DNA from: Paenibacillus dokdonensis
Lineage (GTDB): Bacteria; Bacillota; Bacilli; Paenibacillales; Paenibacillaceae
Reading direction: 5' to 3'
Assembly (NCBI RefSeq): GCF_004916975.1
Contig: NZ_STGQ01000002.1
Location: 1,373,697-1,437,696, forward strand
DNA: 64,000 nt
In this document: piece after piece, positions 9,331-18,002 of the stretch
Layout of the letters: every line of letters begins with the position of its first letter
Numbering within the stretch: position 1 is the first letter of the stretch
Made by a program: the position numbers and the translations under genes
Notes under the pieces: model-generated
What the model saw: only the letters and a program-made list of their open reading frames with translations
Told to the model about the DNA's origin: nothing
The model's database searches: none

Positions 9331-9724
9331 TTGCTCATCTCCATATATCAAATATATGGGATTATCATATGCCTCGAAGAATGTAAGGGAATGGGTATAG
9401 TGAGGTTGCAAAACACACAAAAGTAAGGATTTGGGTCTAAAACTATGAATGGGTTCACTTTCATTTTGAGAGACTCGGCGATCTTAAGGAACAGGTCCCG
9501 AAACACGTCGTCACGCCGGATGAAATCGAAGCCGTTTCCTTTGCTGTATATGAAGCCTCCCGCAGTTAATCATCTTTCCATGTCATATTATCCGCAGCAC
9601 ATGCCGAAGCTTATGAAGATATATATCGTCTTTAATTAGATAAAGAAAATAAGTTTGCAACCAAAGCGCTTCGTTTCCTACTTTATAAGTGAAGGCCTTA
9701 ATCAAACCGAACGGAAGTGATGGA
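9331..9724. other. Gap between polysaccharide genes and ECF sigma gene
   Basis: Holds the divergent promoter regions. A short open stretch on the plus strand at 9444-9569 reads smoothly (VTPDEIEAVSFAVYEAS then stop) but has no start codon, so it is at most a remnant. No clear hairpin terminator was seen. Confidence 0.4.
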
Positions 9725-10282
9725 GTGGAAGATAGAGAAATCATACAATTGTACTTTGCGCGCAATGAAACAGCAATAGAAGAAACATCCAAAAAATATA
9801 GAAATTATTGTACCCGGATTGCCCATAACATTCTATCCAATGTAGAAGATTCAGAAGAATGCGTGAACGATGCTTTTCTGGGAGCGTGGGAAGCAATCCC
9901 ACCGAAGTCTCCTGACAAGCTGTCGTCTTATCTGGGGAGGATCACGCGGAATATCGCATTGAACCGATTTGATTATTACACAGCTAAAAAGCGCAATAAG
10001 GAATTCGAGACAGTCCTTGATGAATTAAACGATTGTTTATCCTCCTCGGACAACGTTGAAAGCAGGTACGAGGAAGAGCAAATGGCCGGGGCCATAAGCA
10101 GGTTTCTGCAGAGTATTCATGAAGATCATCGAAATATTTTCTTGCGGCGATACTGGTACTCTGATTCATTGGCGGATATCGCCTCGCGATTTTCGATAAG
10201 TGAAAGCAAAACCAAGTCAGTCCTATTCAGAACACGAAAAAAACTCCAAATATATCTGAAGAAAGAGGGTTATGTCCAATGA
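9725..10282 (+). CDS. ECF-type RNA polymerase sigma factor
   Basis: 185 residues from the GTG at 9725; an in-frame GTG at 9689 would add 12 residues. Region 2 lies near residues 10-85 (EDSEECVNDAFLGAWEAI) and region 4 near 115-180, ending in the HTH SLADIASRFSISESKTKS. It redirects RNA polymerase to stress promoters. The gene overlaps the next gene by 4 bases (ATGA at 10279), the usual arrangement for a sigma factor and its membrane anti-sigma partner. Confidence 0.88.
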   Translation: MEDREIIQLYFARNETAIEETSKKYRNYCTRIAHNILSNVEDSEECVNDAFLGAWEAIPPKSPDKLSSYLGRITRNIALNRFDYYTAKKRNKEFETVLDELNDCLSSSDNVESRYEEEQMAGAISRFLQSIHEDHRNIFLRRYWYSDSLADIASRFSISESKTKSVLFRTRKKLQIYLKKEGYVQ

Positions 10283-11181
10283 ATAATAGAGATCTCTTTA
10301 AAGCGATCGGCGGCGTAGACGGCGATCTGATCGAAAAAGCCAATGCAGCGACGCGCACGAAAAGAAACTATGCCAGATGGGGATCCATCGCAGCCTGCCT
10401 TGCACTTGTTTTAGGTTTTGCTATTTATAAATTTCCAAATACGCCGCTTCCTGCTTCCCCGCAAATATCACAGCAGACGCCGGCAGCGTCCCCAACCGGA
10501 ATTCGTAAATTTCTAAATTACAACGGATATCGTTACGCATTTGTAAGCGATGGCGCACAGTTTAAGTTTACGGGATCAGAGCCAGTAAAATCGCTCGGAA
10601 CATTAGAGTTTGATATCAACCGTGACCTCGAGAATCATGATGAAAACAAATACGCGGAAAAGGATTATGCTACGACGTTCGCCGTTGGCGGAAAGCTATA
10701 TGAAATCCCGAATTCTCCATCTCATTTTCGCATTGCGGTAAAGTATGAGCAAAACTATTATCTGGCGGAAATCGTGGCGAAGGTAAACAATTCCGCGATC
10801 ACTGCAAAGGATTATCTGGATATGGCTAACCTGAAGGAGCATGTGCAAGACATCCATATTCTGAATCACGTGGGGAATGACGTGCTGAAGAAAGTTACGG
10901 ATCATGCTTCTGTAGAGTCTATCGTTAAAGGTCTGTACGATGCCAAAACGGCAGACTTAAACAACAAAGAATACGAGTCCATTGCCGAGGCGCAATCCCA
11001 GGGGAAATCGTATCAACTCAAGTTTAACCTCAAAGACGGGACCAGCATGTCCATGTATATCATTCCCGAGTTAAAGGTCGTATCGATGGGAGATGATTAT
11101 TATCAGTTGCCCGACTCCTTCCTGGAGCAGTCTGGCGATATTTTCACCGGTCTGAAACAAGAAGCACTGCCGCTATACTAA
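10279..11181 (+). CDS. Putative anti-sigma factor, single-pass membrane protein
   Basis: 300 residues. Residues 1-33 are cytoplasmic and basic at the end (TRTKRNYAR), followed by one membrane helix (about 34-51) and a 250-residue outer domain with no cysteines. Position and topology fit an anti-sigma factor that holds the sigma factor encoded just upstream. I do not recognise the extracellular domain as a named family. Translationally coupled to the sigma gene by a 4-base overlap. Confidence 0.65.
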   Translation: MNNRDLFKAIGGVDGDLIEKANAATRTKRNYARWGSIAACLALVLGFAIYKFPNTPLPASPQISQQTPAASPTGIRKFLNYNGYRYAFVSDGAQFKFTGSEPVKSLGTLEFDINRDLENHDENKYAEKDYATTFAVGGKLYEIPNSPSHFRIAVKYEQNYYLAEIVAKVNNSAITAKDYLDMANLKEHVQDIHILNHVGNDVLKKVTDHASVESIVKGLYDAKTADLNNKEYESIAEAQSQGKSYQLKFNLKDGTSMSMYIIPELKVVSMGDDYYQLPDSFLEQSGDIFTGLKQEALPLY

Positions 11182-11387
11182 TGTATGAGCTTGAAGAGGT
11201 TAATTAAGTTGGATGTTAAAGCCGTGAAATATAAATTGAGCGAGTAAAAGGGGGCAGCAAGTCCCCCTTTTTGTCGTATACTATCATATATCGGGATCTG
11301 CTCGGATGAATGATTGCGATACATTCAGGTAACCTTTGTGAACGCCATTGGCACTTTGTTGTAATACGGAAGAAGGGAGGGAAGAGC

Positions 11388-12962
11388 ATGCTTCAATATA
11401 TTGAAGAGGCAAGGCAGGGGGACAGGCAGGCTTTTGAACATATCGTCAGGCATTTTGCAGCAATGGCGAATGCGGTTGCGTACGAGAAGCTGCATGATTT
11501 TCAATTAGCGGAAGATGCAGTGCAGGAAGCTTTCACGGAAGCTTTTCTGCATTTGAATAAACTACGTTCCTTAGAAGCTTTTCCAGGATGGTTCAAAGCA
11601 ATTGTGGTGCGGCAATGTTATCGTATCATCCGCCGTAAGCAGCACCTGGCAATACCCTATGATGAAGTGGCGGAATCGGCAGAGTCCCCCATATGTGTAT
11701 CAGACATTGTTGAGAAAAGGGAAGCACAGAAGCTGGTTCACGATTCTATAGCACAATTAACGCCCAATATGCGGATTGCCGTTCAATTATTTTATTTTCA
11801 GGGCTACTCCCTTCAAGAGATTTCCGGGTTTCTGGGGGCTTCGGTACCGGTACTGAAAAAGCGGCTGTTTGATGCTCGCCGCAAGCTGAAAGTTGCACTT
11901 CCCGTGACTGATTTCATTTCCGTGTTCAACCATTTGTACGAAGGAGGAAAAGATGTGCTTCATATCGTAAACGGAGATTCGGTGGCGCAGAAGCTGCGGA
12001 AGGGCATTGTGCAAGGGGATGTTTTAGTGTGGAGAGAGGTGTATCCTCATGGTCCTGTAAGTTTGGATTCTTCTGCATTGGACAATCGTTTGGAGAGAGC
12101 GCAATATCTTGAACAAACCTTGGGGGTTCCGCAAAAAGAATATATACAGAATAGAGACATGCAAGAAAAGGCTTTGGCTGATTCAGCTCGATACGATGAA
12201 ATTATATTATGGTTTGAGCATGATCTATTCGATCAAACGATGCTGTGCTTCCTGCTCCATTGGTTTTCGGAGCATCCTTTGCCAAGCACGAAGCTGAGCT
12301 TATTATGCATCGGAGAGTATCCGGGGATTGAGCTGTTTCGAGGACTGGGGCAGCTCTCTGAGGCGCAAATGGAAACATTGTCGGGTACATGGAAGTCGAT
12401 TGGAGCTAAGGAGCTGGACCTGGGCCGATTATTTTGGGAAGCTTACGCATCGCAAGATCCAGGTCGACTGCAGCAATTGTTACGGGAAGATACGTCAGCG
12501 CTGCCGTTTGCCCATGATGCATTTCAAATGCATTTATCGCGCTTCCCCTCTACCAATAATGGACTGGGCATTGTAGAACAAACTACGCTGGAAATGATTC
12601 ATGCGGGAATAAATTCTCCGCAAGCATTATTTCAGCAGACAGGGAATAAGCTCCACAGATTAGGTATGGGAGATTTGGAATACTGGCATATTTTAATGAA
12701 AATGTCACAGGAACCGTACCCTTTGCTGCAAATCAGCGGCATAAAGCCGCTTCCAACTTATAAAGATTCATCGATATCGCTTCAAGATCGAGTTGTTGCT
12801 TTAACGGAGCTTGGCAGGAACGTCATGGATGGAAGGGAGGATTGGGCCGAGAAGAAAGGAATCGATGCATGGTATGGCGGGGTGCATCTGCAGGGGCATT
12901 TTCCAAGTTGGCGTTGGGATTCCTCCATGCAAACGATCCGCGAGATGTGCACAGAGGCGTAA
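11388..12962 (+). CDS. Sigma-70-like domain fused to DUF1835/DUF3658-type domain
   Basis: 524 residues from the ATG at 11388, which has AGGGAGG upstream. Residues 1-175 are a complete ECF-like sigma factor: region 2 (QLAEDAVQEAFTEAF) and region 4 (YSLQEISGFLGASVPVLKKR). From about residue 185 the protein changes to VLHIVNGDSVAQKLR and GDVLVWREVYPHGP, which matches my memory of DUF1835. A C-terminal region follows that probably corresponds to DUF3658. No membrane helix is present. The fused domain may sense a ligand or act as a built-in regulator; its function is unknown. The gene is monocistronic and ends in a strong terminator. Confidence 0.75.
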   Translation: MLQYIEEARQGDRQAFEHIVRHFAAMANAVAYEKLHDFQLAEDAVQEAFTEAFLHLNKLRSLEAFPGWFKAIVVRQCYRIIRRKQHLAIPYDEVAESAESPICVSDIVEKREAQKLVHDSIAQLTPNMRIAVQLFYFQGYSLQEISGFLGASVPVLKKRLFDARRKLKVALPVTDFISVFNHLYEGGKDVLHIVNGDSVAQKLRKGIVQGDVLVWREVYPHGPVSLDSSALDNRLERAQYLEQTLGVPQKEYIQNRDMQEKALADSARYDEIILWFEHDLFDQTMLCFLLHWFSEHPLPSTKLSLLCIGEYPGIELFRGLGQLSEAQMETLSGTWKSIGAKELDLGRLFWEAYASQDPGRLQQLLREDTSALPFAHDAFQMHLSRFPSTNNGLGIVEQTTLEMIHAGINSPQALFQQTGNKLHRLGMGDLEYWHILMKMSQEPYPLLQISGIKPLPTYKDSSISLQDRVVALTELGRNVMDGREDWAEKKGIDAWYGGVHLQGHFPSWRWDSSMQTIREMCTEA

Positions 12963-13006
12963 GTTCTTCCTGCTCATACGAAAAGAATTAGAGCCGATAA
13001 ATAAAG

Positions 13007-13039
13007 AAAAACGTTGTCAAAGGTGACAACGTTTTTTTT
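13007..13039 (+). terminator. Intrinsic terminator after the sigma-DUF1835 gene
   Basis: Perfect 10-bp stem AACGTTGTCA / TGACAACGTT with loop AAGG and a run of eight T, 45 bp after the stop. Confidence 0.9.
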
Positions 13040-13106
13040 GTGTTTTTTGAAGAAGCATCACTGAAACGGTTTACCAGCCAAGCAGAGATAGGGGCGACAT
13101 CTTCTT

Positions 13107-13991
13107 TTACCGAACCATCTCCATAAATTTCGTTGCTGCCGTAGAAATGGGCATGTTTCTCATAATCATCATTCCTACATTGGAGGGAGGGACCTCAACA
13201 TCCAGTTCAATCTCGAAGAGGGACCCTTCCTTCAATTCCTTGGATACGAATTCGCGCGTGACGAAAGAGATGCCGAGACCTCTCCGGGCAAATTCAATGA
13301 GCAGGTCAACGCTGCCTACTTCAATGTCTGGCTTCAGCTCGTGGCCGTATTTTTCGAAGAGCTCCGTTATGGCCATCCTTACCCGACTGTTGCGCGAGAA
13401 CAATATTACCGGATACTCCATCAGCTGTTCCATGGACAAGACCTGTCCTTTCAGCTCCGCATAACGCTCACCTGCTACGAAGCAGTCCTGAAGCTGAATA
13501 TTTTCGGTAACCTCAAGCAGGGAATCCACAATCGGCATCCGCACGACCCCCAGATCAATCCGCCCATCCTTGAGGTAAGAAATGACTTCCGGTGTCGTGC
13601 CATGTTTCAGGTGAAGTTTAATGCCTGGATATTGTATATGAAAATCCTCCAGGAAAGGGAGCAGATAATGCTTAAACAACGAATCGCTGCCGCCGATCCG
13701 CAGCTCGCCACTGTCCAGATTTTTCAGCGCTACCATTTTTTCTTCTGCCAAGTTAATGAGAATTTGGGACTGCTCAATATATGAAAAAAGAATCTTACCT
13801 TCCTGAGTAAGGGCTACCCCTTTGGCATTGCGGTAAAAAAGGGTTACGCCAACCCGTTCTTCAAGCTGTTTGATTGCATGACTAACGCTGGGCTGGGTGA
13901 GGTATAATGCTTTGGCTGCCTGTGTTAAACTTCCCATTTTGGCAGCCCAATAGAAAACTTTATACAGTTCGTCATTATTGGTCATAGACAC
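13107..13991 (-). CDS. LysR-family transcriptional regulator
   Basis: 294 residues starting at a GTG with GAGGAG upstream. The N-terminal winged HTH is classical (SLTQAAKALYLTQPSVSHAI near residues 20-40), followed by the linker helix and a two-lobe effector domain. It is transcribed divergently from zwf with about 140 bp between the starts. LysR proteins usually control the divergent neighbour, so regulation of the zwf-tal-gnd operon is the simplest guess. The effector is unknown. Confidence 0.9.
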   Translation of the reverse strand: MSMTNNDELYKVFYWAAKMGSLTQAAKALYLTQPSVSHAIKQLEERVGVTLFYRNAKGVALTQEGKILFSYIEQSQILINLAEEKMVALKNLDSGELRIGGSDSLFKHYLLPFLEDFHIQYPGIKLHLKHGTTPEVISYLKDGRIDLGVVRMPIVDSLLEVTENIQLQDCFVAGERYAELKGQVLSMEQLMEYPVILFSRNSRVRMAITELFEKYGHELKPDIEVGSVDLLIEFARRGLGISFVTREFVSKELKEGSLFEIELDVEVPPSNVGMMIMRNMPISTAATKFMEMVR

Positions 13992-14132
13992 GGTCTATAG
14001 CTCCTCGGAAATATATTGATTACATGTATGCCACATATTTGTATTATAGTGAATCAAAGAAAAAGAAACCAGAGTTTTGCGGGCGGAAATCACCATGCTC
14101 GCTATAAAACCCTGATGGAAGGAGCAATTGAA

Positions 14133-15680
14133 ATGAATCCTATAACTTTTGTATTGTTTGGAGCAACCGGGGATCTGGCCAAACGGAAAATATACCCCGC
14201 CTTGTATCATTTATATATGAATGGAAAGCTGCCGAAATTTTTCTCCGTGATTGGTCTAGGGCGAAAGGAACTTTCGGACGAAACTTTTCAGGCTCATGTG
14301 AAGCAGTCTCTTCATGATTTTTACCGATTGGAAGTCCAAGAAAATGATACCCTGCAAGCTTTTCTAAGCTTGTTCGGCTTTAACGTCCTTCATATCGATC
14401 AACAATCTCACTTTGTCCAGTTAAACGAACGGGTGGAAAAATGGGAACAGGAGGTAGGAGGAACGGCAAACCGTTTGTTCTACCTGTCCGTTGCCCCGAA
14501 CTTCTTCGGCACGATTGCATCCCAAATCGAGGAAAGCGGACTCGGCAGTGCAGCAGGCTGGAAGCGGCTCGTGATCGAGAAGCCTTTCGGTCATGACCTT
14601 GCTTCCGCGCGGGAGCTGAACAGCCAGCTCAGCCAAGCTTTTACCGAAGAGGAGATTTACCGGATCGACCATTATCTCGGCAAGCCGATGGTACAGCAGC
14701 TTGAGGCGCTGAAGGAAGCGAACCCCGTCATTCAGGCGCTGTGGACCAACCGTTATATCGCTAACGTCCAGATAACCGCAGACGAAACCGTGGGTGTGGA
14801 AGAGCGGGCTGGTTACTACGATCAGGCCGGAGCCGTTCGGGATATGTTCCAGAACCATATGCTCCAGCTGCTCATGATGCTGACCATCCATTCACCCCAT
14901 AACATCGCCTCGGCGGAGGATGTACGACTCAAGAAAAGAAAAGTTCTCGAAGCGCTGGATCCTCTCCAAAGACAGGATGTACACAGCCGTATCGTACGCG
15001 GGCAATACGCTTCAGGAACGATTCAAGGAAAAGAGGTCCAAGGCTATACCTCCGAACCCGGCATTTCGCCCGAGTCGATGAACGATACGTTTATCGCCGC
15101 CAAGCTGAACATCGATAATTACCACTGGCGCGGGGTTCCATTTTATATCCGGACGGGCAAACGCATGCAATCCAAACACACACGGATCGTGATCGAATTC
15201 AAAGAACCGCTTAGTTCTTCCCTGCATCCCGATAAGACGACTGTCCCGAATATGCTTGTCATTGAGATTGGTCCCAATGAAGGGATTACGCTTCAATTAA
15301 ATACCCGGGATCCGCATCACAAAGAGAAGTTTAAGCCGGTACATATCGATATGTATCCGGATCGGGAAGAAGCGCCGGAGGCTTACGAAACGCTGATTCA
15401 TGACGCGCTGAACGGCGATTCTACATTTTTCGTTCACTGGGATGAAGTCGAGCTTTCCTGGCAGTGGGTTCAGCCGATCCTTGAAGCTTTTGCTGCGAAT
15501 GAGGTGCCGCTGTACCCGTATGAAGCGGGTTCTCACGGGCCGGCAGCCGCCGATGCGCTGCTTGCTGATGATGGATTCCACTGGTGGTTTGACGAACCGT
15601 CCGAGCCTGCTGCTCCTGCAGCGGTGAACCAAGCAGAGCAAGTACAGGATCAACAAATAGAACCCGTGCCTGTCAACTAA
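14133..15680 (+). CDS. zwf: Glucose-6-phosphate 1-dehydrogenase
   Basis: 515 residues, normal length. Start at ATG 14133 with GGAAGGAG upstream; the longer open frame to 14016 is not supported. The NADP-binding motif is FGATGDLAKRK at residues 8-18, and the catalytic signature RIDHYLGK is present near residue 180. It oxidises glucose-6-phosphate to 6-phosphogluconolactone, the entry step of the oxidative pentose phosphate pathway. The last 25 residues are an Ala/Gln/Glu-rich tail that is probably not part of the fold. First gene of the zwf-tal-gnd operon. Confidence 0.97.
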   Translation: MNPITFVLFGATGDLAKRKIYPALYHLYMNGKLPKFFSVIGLGRKELSDETFQAHVKQSLHDFYRLEVQENDTLQAFLSLFGFNVLHIDQQSHFVQLNERVEKWEQEVGGTANRLFYLSVAPNFFGTIASQIEESGLGSAAGWKRLVIEKPFGHDLASARELNSQLSQAFTEEEIYRIDHYLGKPMVQQLEALKEANPVIQALWTNRYIANVQITADETVGVEERAGYYDQAGAVRDMFQNHMLQLLMMLTIHSPHNIASAEDVRLKKRKVLEALDPLQRQDVHSRIVRGQYASGTIQGKEVQGYTSEPGISPESMNDTFIAAKLNIDNYHWRGVPFYIRTGKRMQSKHTRIVIEFKEPLSSSLHPDKTTVPNMLVIEIGPNEGITLQLNTRDPHHKEKFKPVHIDMYPDREEAPEAYETLIHDALNGDSTFFVHWDEVELSWQWVQPILEAFAANEVPLYPYEAGSHGPAAADALLADDGFHWWFDEPSEPAAPAAVNQAEQVQDQQIEPVPVN

Positions 15681-15743
15681 TTTTCCTATTCAGTGATCCT
15701 ACCATGCAATCAAAATCGAATTCATTTACTGGAGGTTTTTTAA

Positions 15744-16409
15744 ATGAAATTTTTTATTGATACCGCTAATGTACAGGATATTCAATCGGCTTACAAAATT
15801 GGGGTACTGTCCGGCGTGACAACGAATCCTTCCCTGGTAGCCAAAGAAGGCGTGAAATTTGAGGATCGTATCGCTGAAATTTTGCAGCTGGTCCCGGAAG
15901 TGGAATCGGTCTCCGCTGAAGTGACCCCGGATGCGGAAACAGCAGAAGAAATGATTGCCCAAGCCAATGAACTGATCAAAATCAACAATCATGATCCTAA
16001 TATTACGATCAAGCTGCCGATGACCCTCGCGGGTCTGGAAGCCTGCCGTTATTTGTCGGCCAAAGGCGTCAAAACCAACGTAACGCTGATCTTTACCGTC
16101 AACCAGGCACTCCTTGCGGCCCGCGCCGGTGCAACGTACGTATCGCCTTTTCTGGGCCGTCTGGATGATATTTCGGAGGACGGGGTACTGCTGGTGGACA
16201 AAATCGCGCAGCTGTTCCGCACGCATCAACTGGACGCGCAAATTATCGCCGCATCCGTCCGTCATCCGGATCACGTGACCCGCGTCGCAATGGCAGGCGC
16301 TCATATCGCCACGGTTCCATTTGCCGTCATTGAACAAATCGCGAAACACCCGCTGACGGATCAAGGACTTGCGAAATTTGCAGCCGACTGGAAAAATAGC
16401 GTTAAATAA
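15744..16409 (+). CDS. tal: Small-type transaldolase (TalC/FSA family)
   Basis: 221 residues, the size of the short single-domain transaldolases rather than the 320-residue type. MKFFIDTANV at the start, GVTTNPSL near residue 28 and the Schiff-base lysine in IKLPMT near residue 88 are all present. It moves a three-carbon unit between sugar phosphates in the non-oxidative pentose phosphate pathway. A fructose-6-phosphate aldolase activity is possible in this family but less likely here, between zwf and gnd. Ribosome binding site TGGAGG. Confidence 0.93.
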   Translation: MKFFIDTANVQDIQSAYKIGVLSGVTTNPSLVAKEGVKFEDRIAEILQLVPEVESVSAEVTPDAETAEEMIAQANELIKINNHDPNITIKLPMTLAGLEACRYLSAKGVKTNVTLIFTVNQALLAARAGATYVSPFLGRLDDISEDGVLLVDKIAQLFRTHQLDAQIIAASVRHPDHVTRVAMAGAHIATVPFAVIEQIAKHPLTDQGLAKFAADWKNSVK

Positions 16410-16442
16410 TCAGCCAAGAGACTTAGGAGGAGAAGAGAAACG

Positions 16443-17861
16443 ATGAGCAAACAACAGATCGGAGTGGCCGGACTCGCCGTCATGGGGAAAAACCTGGCCT
16501 TAAATATGGAAAGTAAGGGCTTCTCTGTCGCTTTATATAACCGTTCGCCTGAAAAGACGAGAGAACTCCTGGCCGAGGCCGAAGGGAAAAACGTCGTCGG
16601 TACGTTCAGTATCGAGGAATTTGTACAGTCTCTTCAGACGCCGCGTAAAATCATGATGATGGTCAAAGCGGGTCAGCCAACCGATGCACTGATTGAGCAG
16701 CTTGTGCCGCATTTGCAAGAGGGGGATATTCTGATTGATGGCGGCAACGCCTACTTCCCTGACACGGAGCGGAGATACAAGGAGCTTCAAGCCAAAGGAC
16801 TCCGGTTTATCGGAGCTGGAGTATCCGGTGGTGAAGAAGGGGCTCTTAAGGGTCCTGCCATAATGCCTGGCGGGCAGAAGGATGCCTATGAATTGGTGGA
16901 ACCGATCCTGACTGCCATTTCCGCGAAAGTGAACGGAGATCCCTGCTCGACTTATATCGGAGAAGGCGGTTCAGGGCACTACGTTAAAATGGTGCATAAC
17001 GGCATTGAATATGGTGACATGCAGCTGATCGGGGAAGCCTATCACCTGCTGAAGGATGTGCTGAATCTCAGCACAGAAGAGCTGCATGACATTTTTACAG
17101 AGTGGAACCGGGGAGAGCTGGACAGCTATCTGATCGAGATCACGGCGGATATTTTCTCCAAAAAGGATCCCGAGACCGGCGAAGCGATGGTCGACGTCAT
17201 TCTGGATGCCGCAGGGCAAAAGGGAACAGGCAAATGGACGAGCCAAAGCTCCCTGGATCTCGGGGTACCGCTTTCCATCGTGACCGAATCGGTATTTTCC
17301 CGGTTTCTGTCCGCGATGAAAGAAGAACGTGTGCAGGCCAGCCGAGTTCTGAGCGGACCTAAGACGACTCCATATGCAGGCGATTCAAGAGAGTTCGTTG
17401 AAGCGGTGCGCAAAGCGCTCTATGCCAGCAAAATCGCTTCGTATGCCCAAGGGTTCGCCCAGCTCCGTTCCGCCTCTGAGGAGTATAACTGGAATTTGAA
17501 CTTTGGCAGCATCGCGATGATTTTTAGAGGGGGCTGCATCATTCGTGCTCGTTTCCTCCAAAATATCAAGGAGGCCTATGACAAGAACCCGGGTCTGAAA
17601 AACCTGCTGCTCGACGATTATTTCGGCTGGGTCGTGAACAACTATCAGGAAGCCTGGAGAAACGTCGTGTCCATCGCGATGCAGCGCGGCATCCCGGTAC
17701 CGGCATTTGCATCGGCGTTGGCCTACTTCGACAGCTATCGTACGGAGCGGCTGCCAGCCAACCTGCTGCAGGCCCAGCGCGACTACTTCGGAGCGCATAC
17801 GTTCCAGCGTGTCGACAAAGAAGGCACCTTCCATTTTCAATGGATGGAGTCTGGTGAATAA
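16443..17861 (+). CDS. gnd: 6-phosphogluconate dehydrogenase, decarboxylating
   Basis: 472 residues, full length. The N-terminal dinucleotide motif is GLAVMGKNLALN (residues 10-21). The substrate-binding GVSGGEEGA segment near residue 128 and the catalytic GSGHYVKMVHNGIEYGDMQ near residue 180 are intact. The long double-dimer form is the NADP-dependent type. It converts 6-phosphogluconate to ribulose-5-phosphate with release of CO2 and NADPH. It has a good AGGAGG site, is last in the zwf-tal-gnd operon and is followed by a terminator. Confidence 0.97.
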   Translation: MSKQQIGVAGLAVMGKNLALNMESKGFSVALYNRSPEKTRELLAEAEGKNVVGTFSIEEFVQSLQTPRKIMMMVKAGQPTDALIEQLVPHLQEGDILIDGGNAYFPDTERRYKELQAKGLRFIGAGVSGGEEGALKGPAIMPGGQKDAYELVEPILTAISAKVNGDPCSTYIGEGGSGHYVKMVHNGIEYGDMQLIGEAYHLLKDVLNLSTEELHDIFTEWNRGELDSYLIEITADIFSKKDPETGEAMVDVILDAAGQKGTGKWTSQSSLDLGVPLSIVTESVFSRFLSAMKEERVQASRVLSGPKTTPYAGDSREFVEAVRKALYASKIASYAQGFAQLRSASEEYNWNLNFGSIAMIFRGGCIIRARFLQNIKEAYDKNPGLKNLLLDDYFGWVVNNYQEAWRNVVSIAMQRGIPVPAFASALAYFDSYRTERLPANLLQAQRDYFGAHTFQRVDKEGTFHFQWMESGE

Positions 17862-17878
17862 GAATTAGGAGCCAAATC

Positions 17879-17935
17879 AAAAAGGCAATCTCTATACGGT
17901 TCTGTCCATGACAGGGCCAAGAGATTGCCTTTTTC
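17879..17935 (+). terminator. Intrinsic terminator after gnd, possibly bidirectional
   Basis: AAAAAGGCAATCTCT pairs with AGAGATTGCCTTTTT around a long loop. T-rich tails exist on both strands, so it could also stop mntH transcripts coming the other way (stop at 18003). Confidence 0.85.
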
Positions 17936-18002
17936 TTATTTGATGTGAATGATTCCCGTCATGTGCAGGAGAAACAGAACCGGCGGCTGGATGTTCAACC
18001 GC

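Noticed and set aside
9444..9569. Short coherent peptide ending in VYEASRS
   Set aside because: No start codon or ribosome site and only 41 codons; at most a remnant, recorded in the gap entry.
15726..16364. 212-codon antisense frame over the transaldolase gene
   Set aside because: The plus strand is an unmistakable transaldolase; antisense composition is abnormal (Arg/Gln/His-rich).
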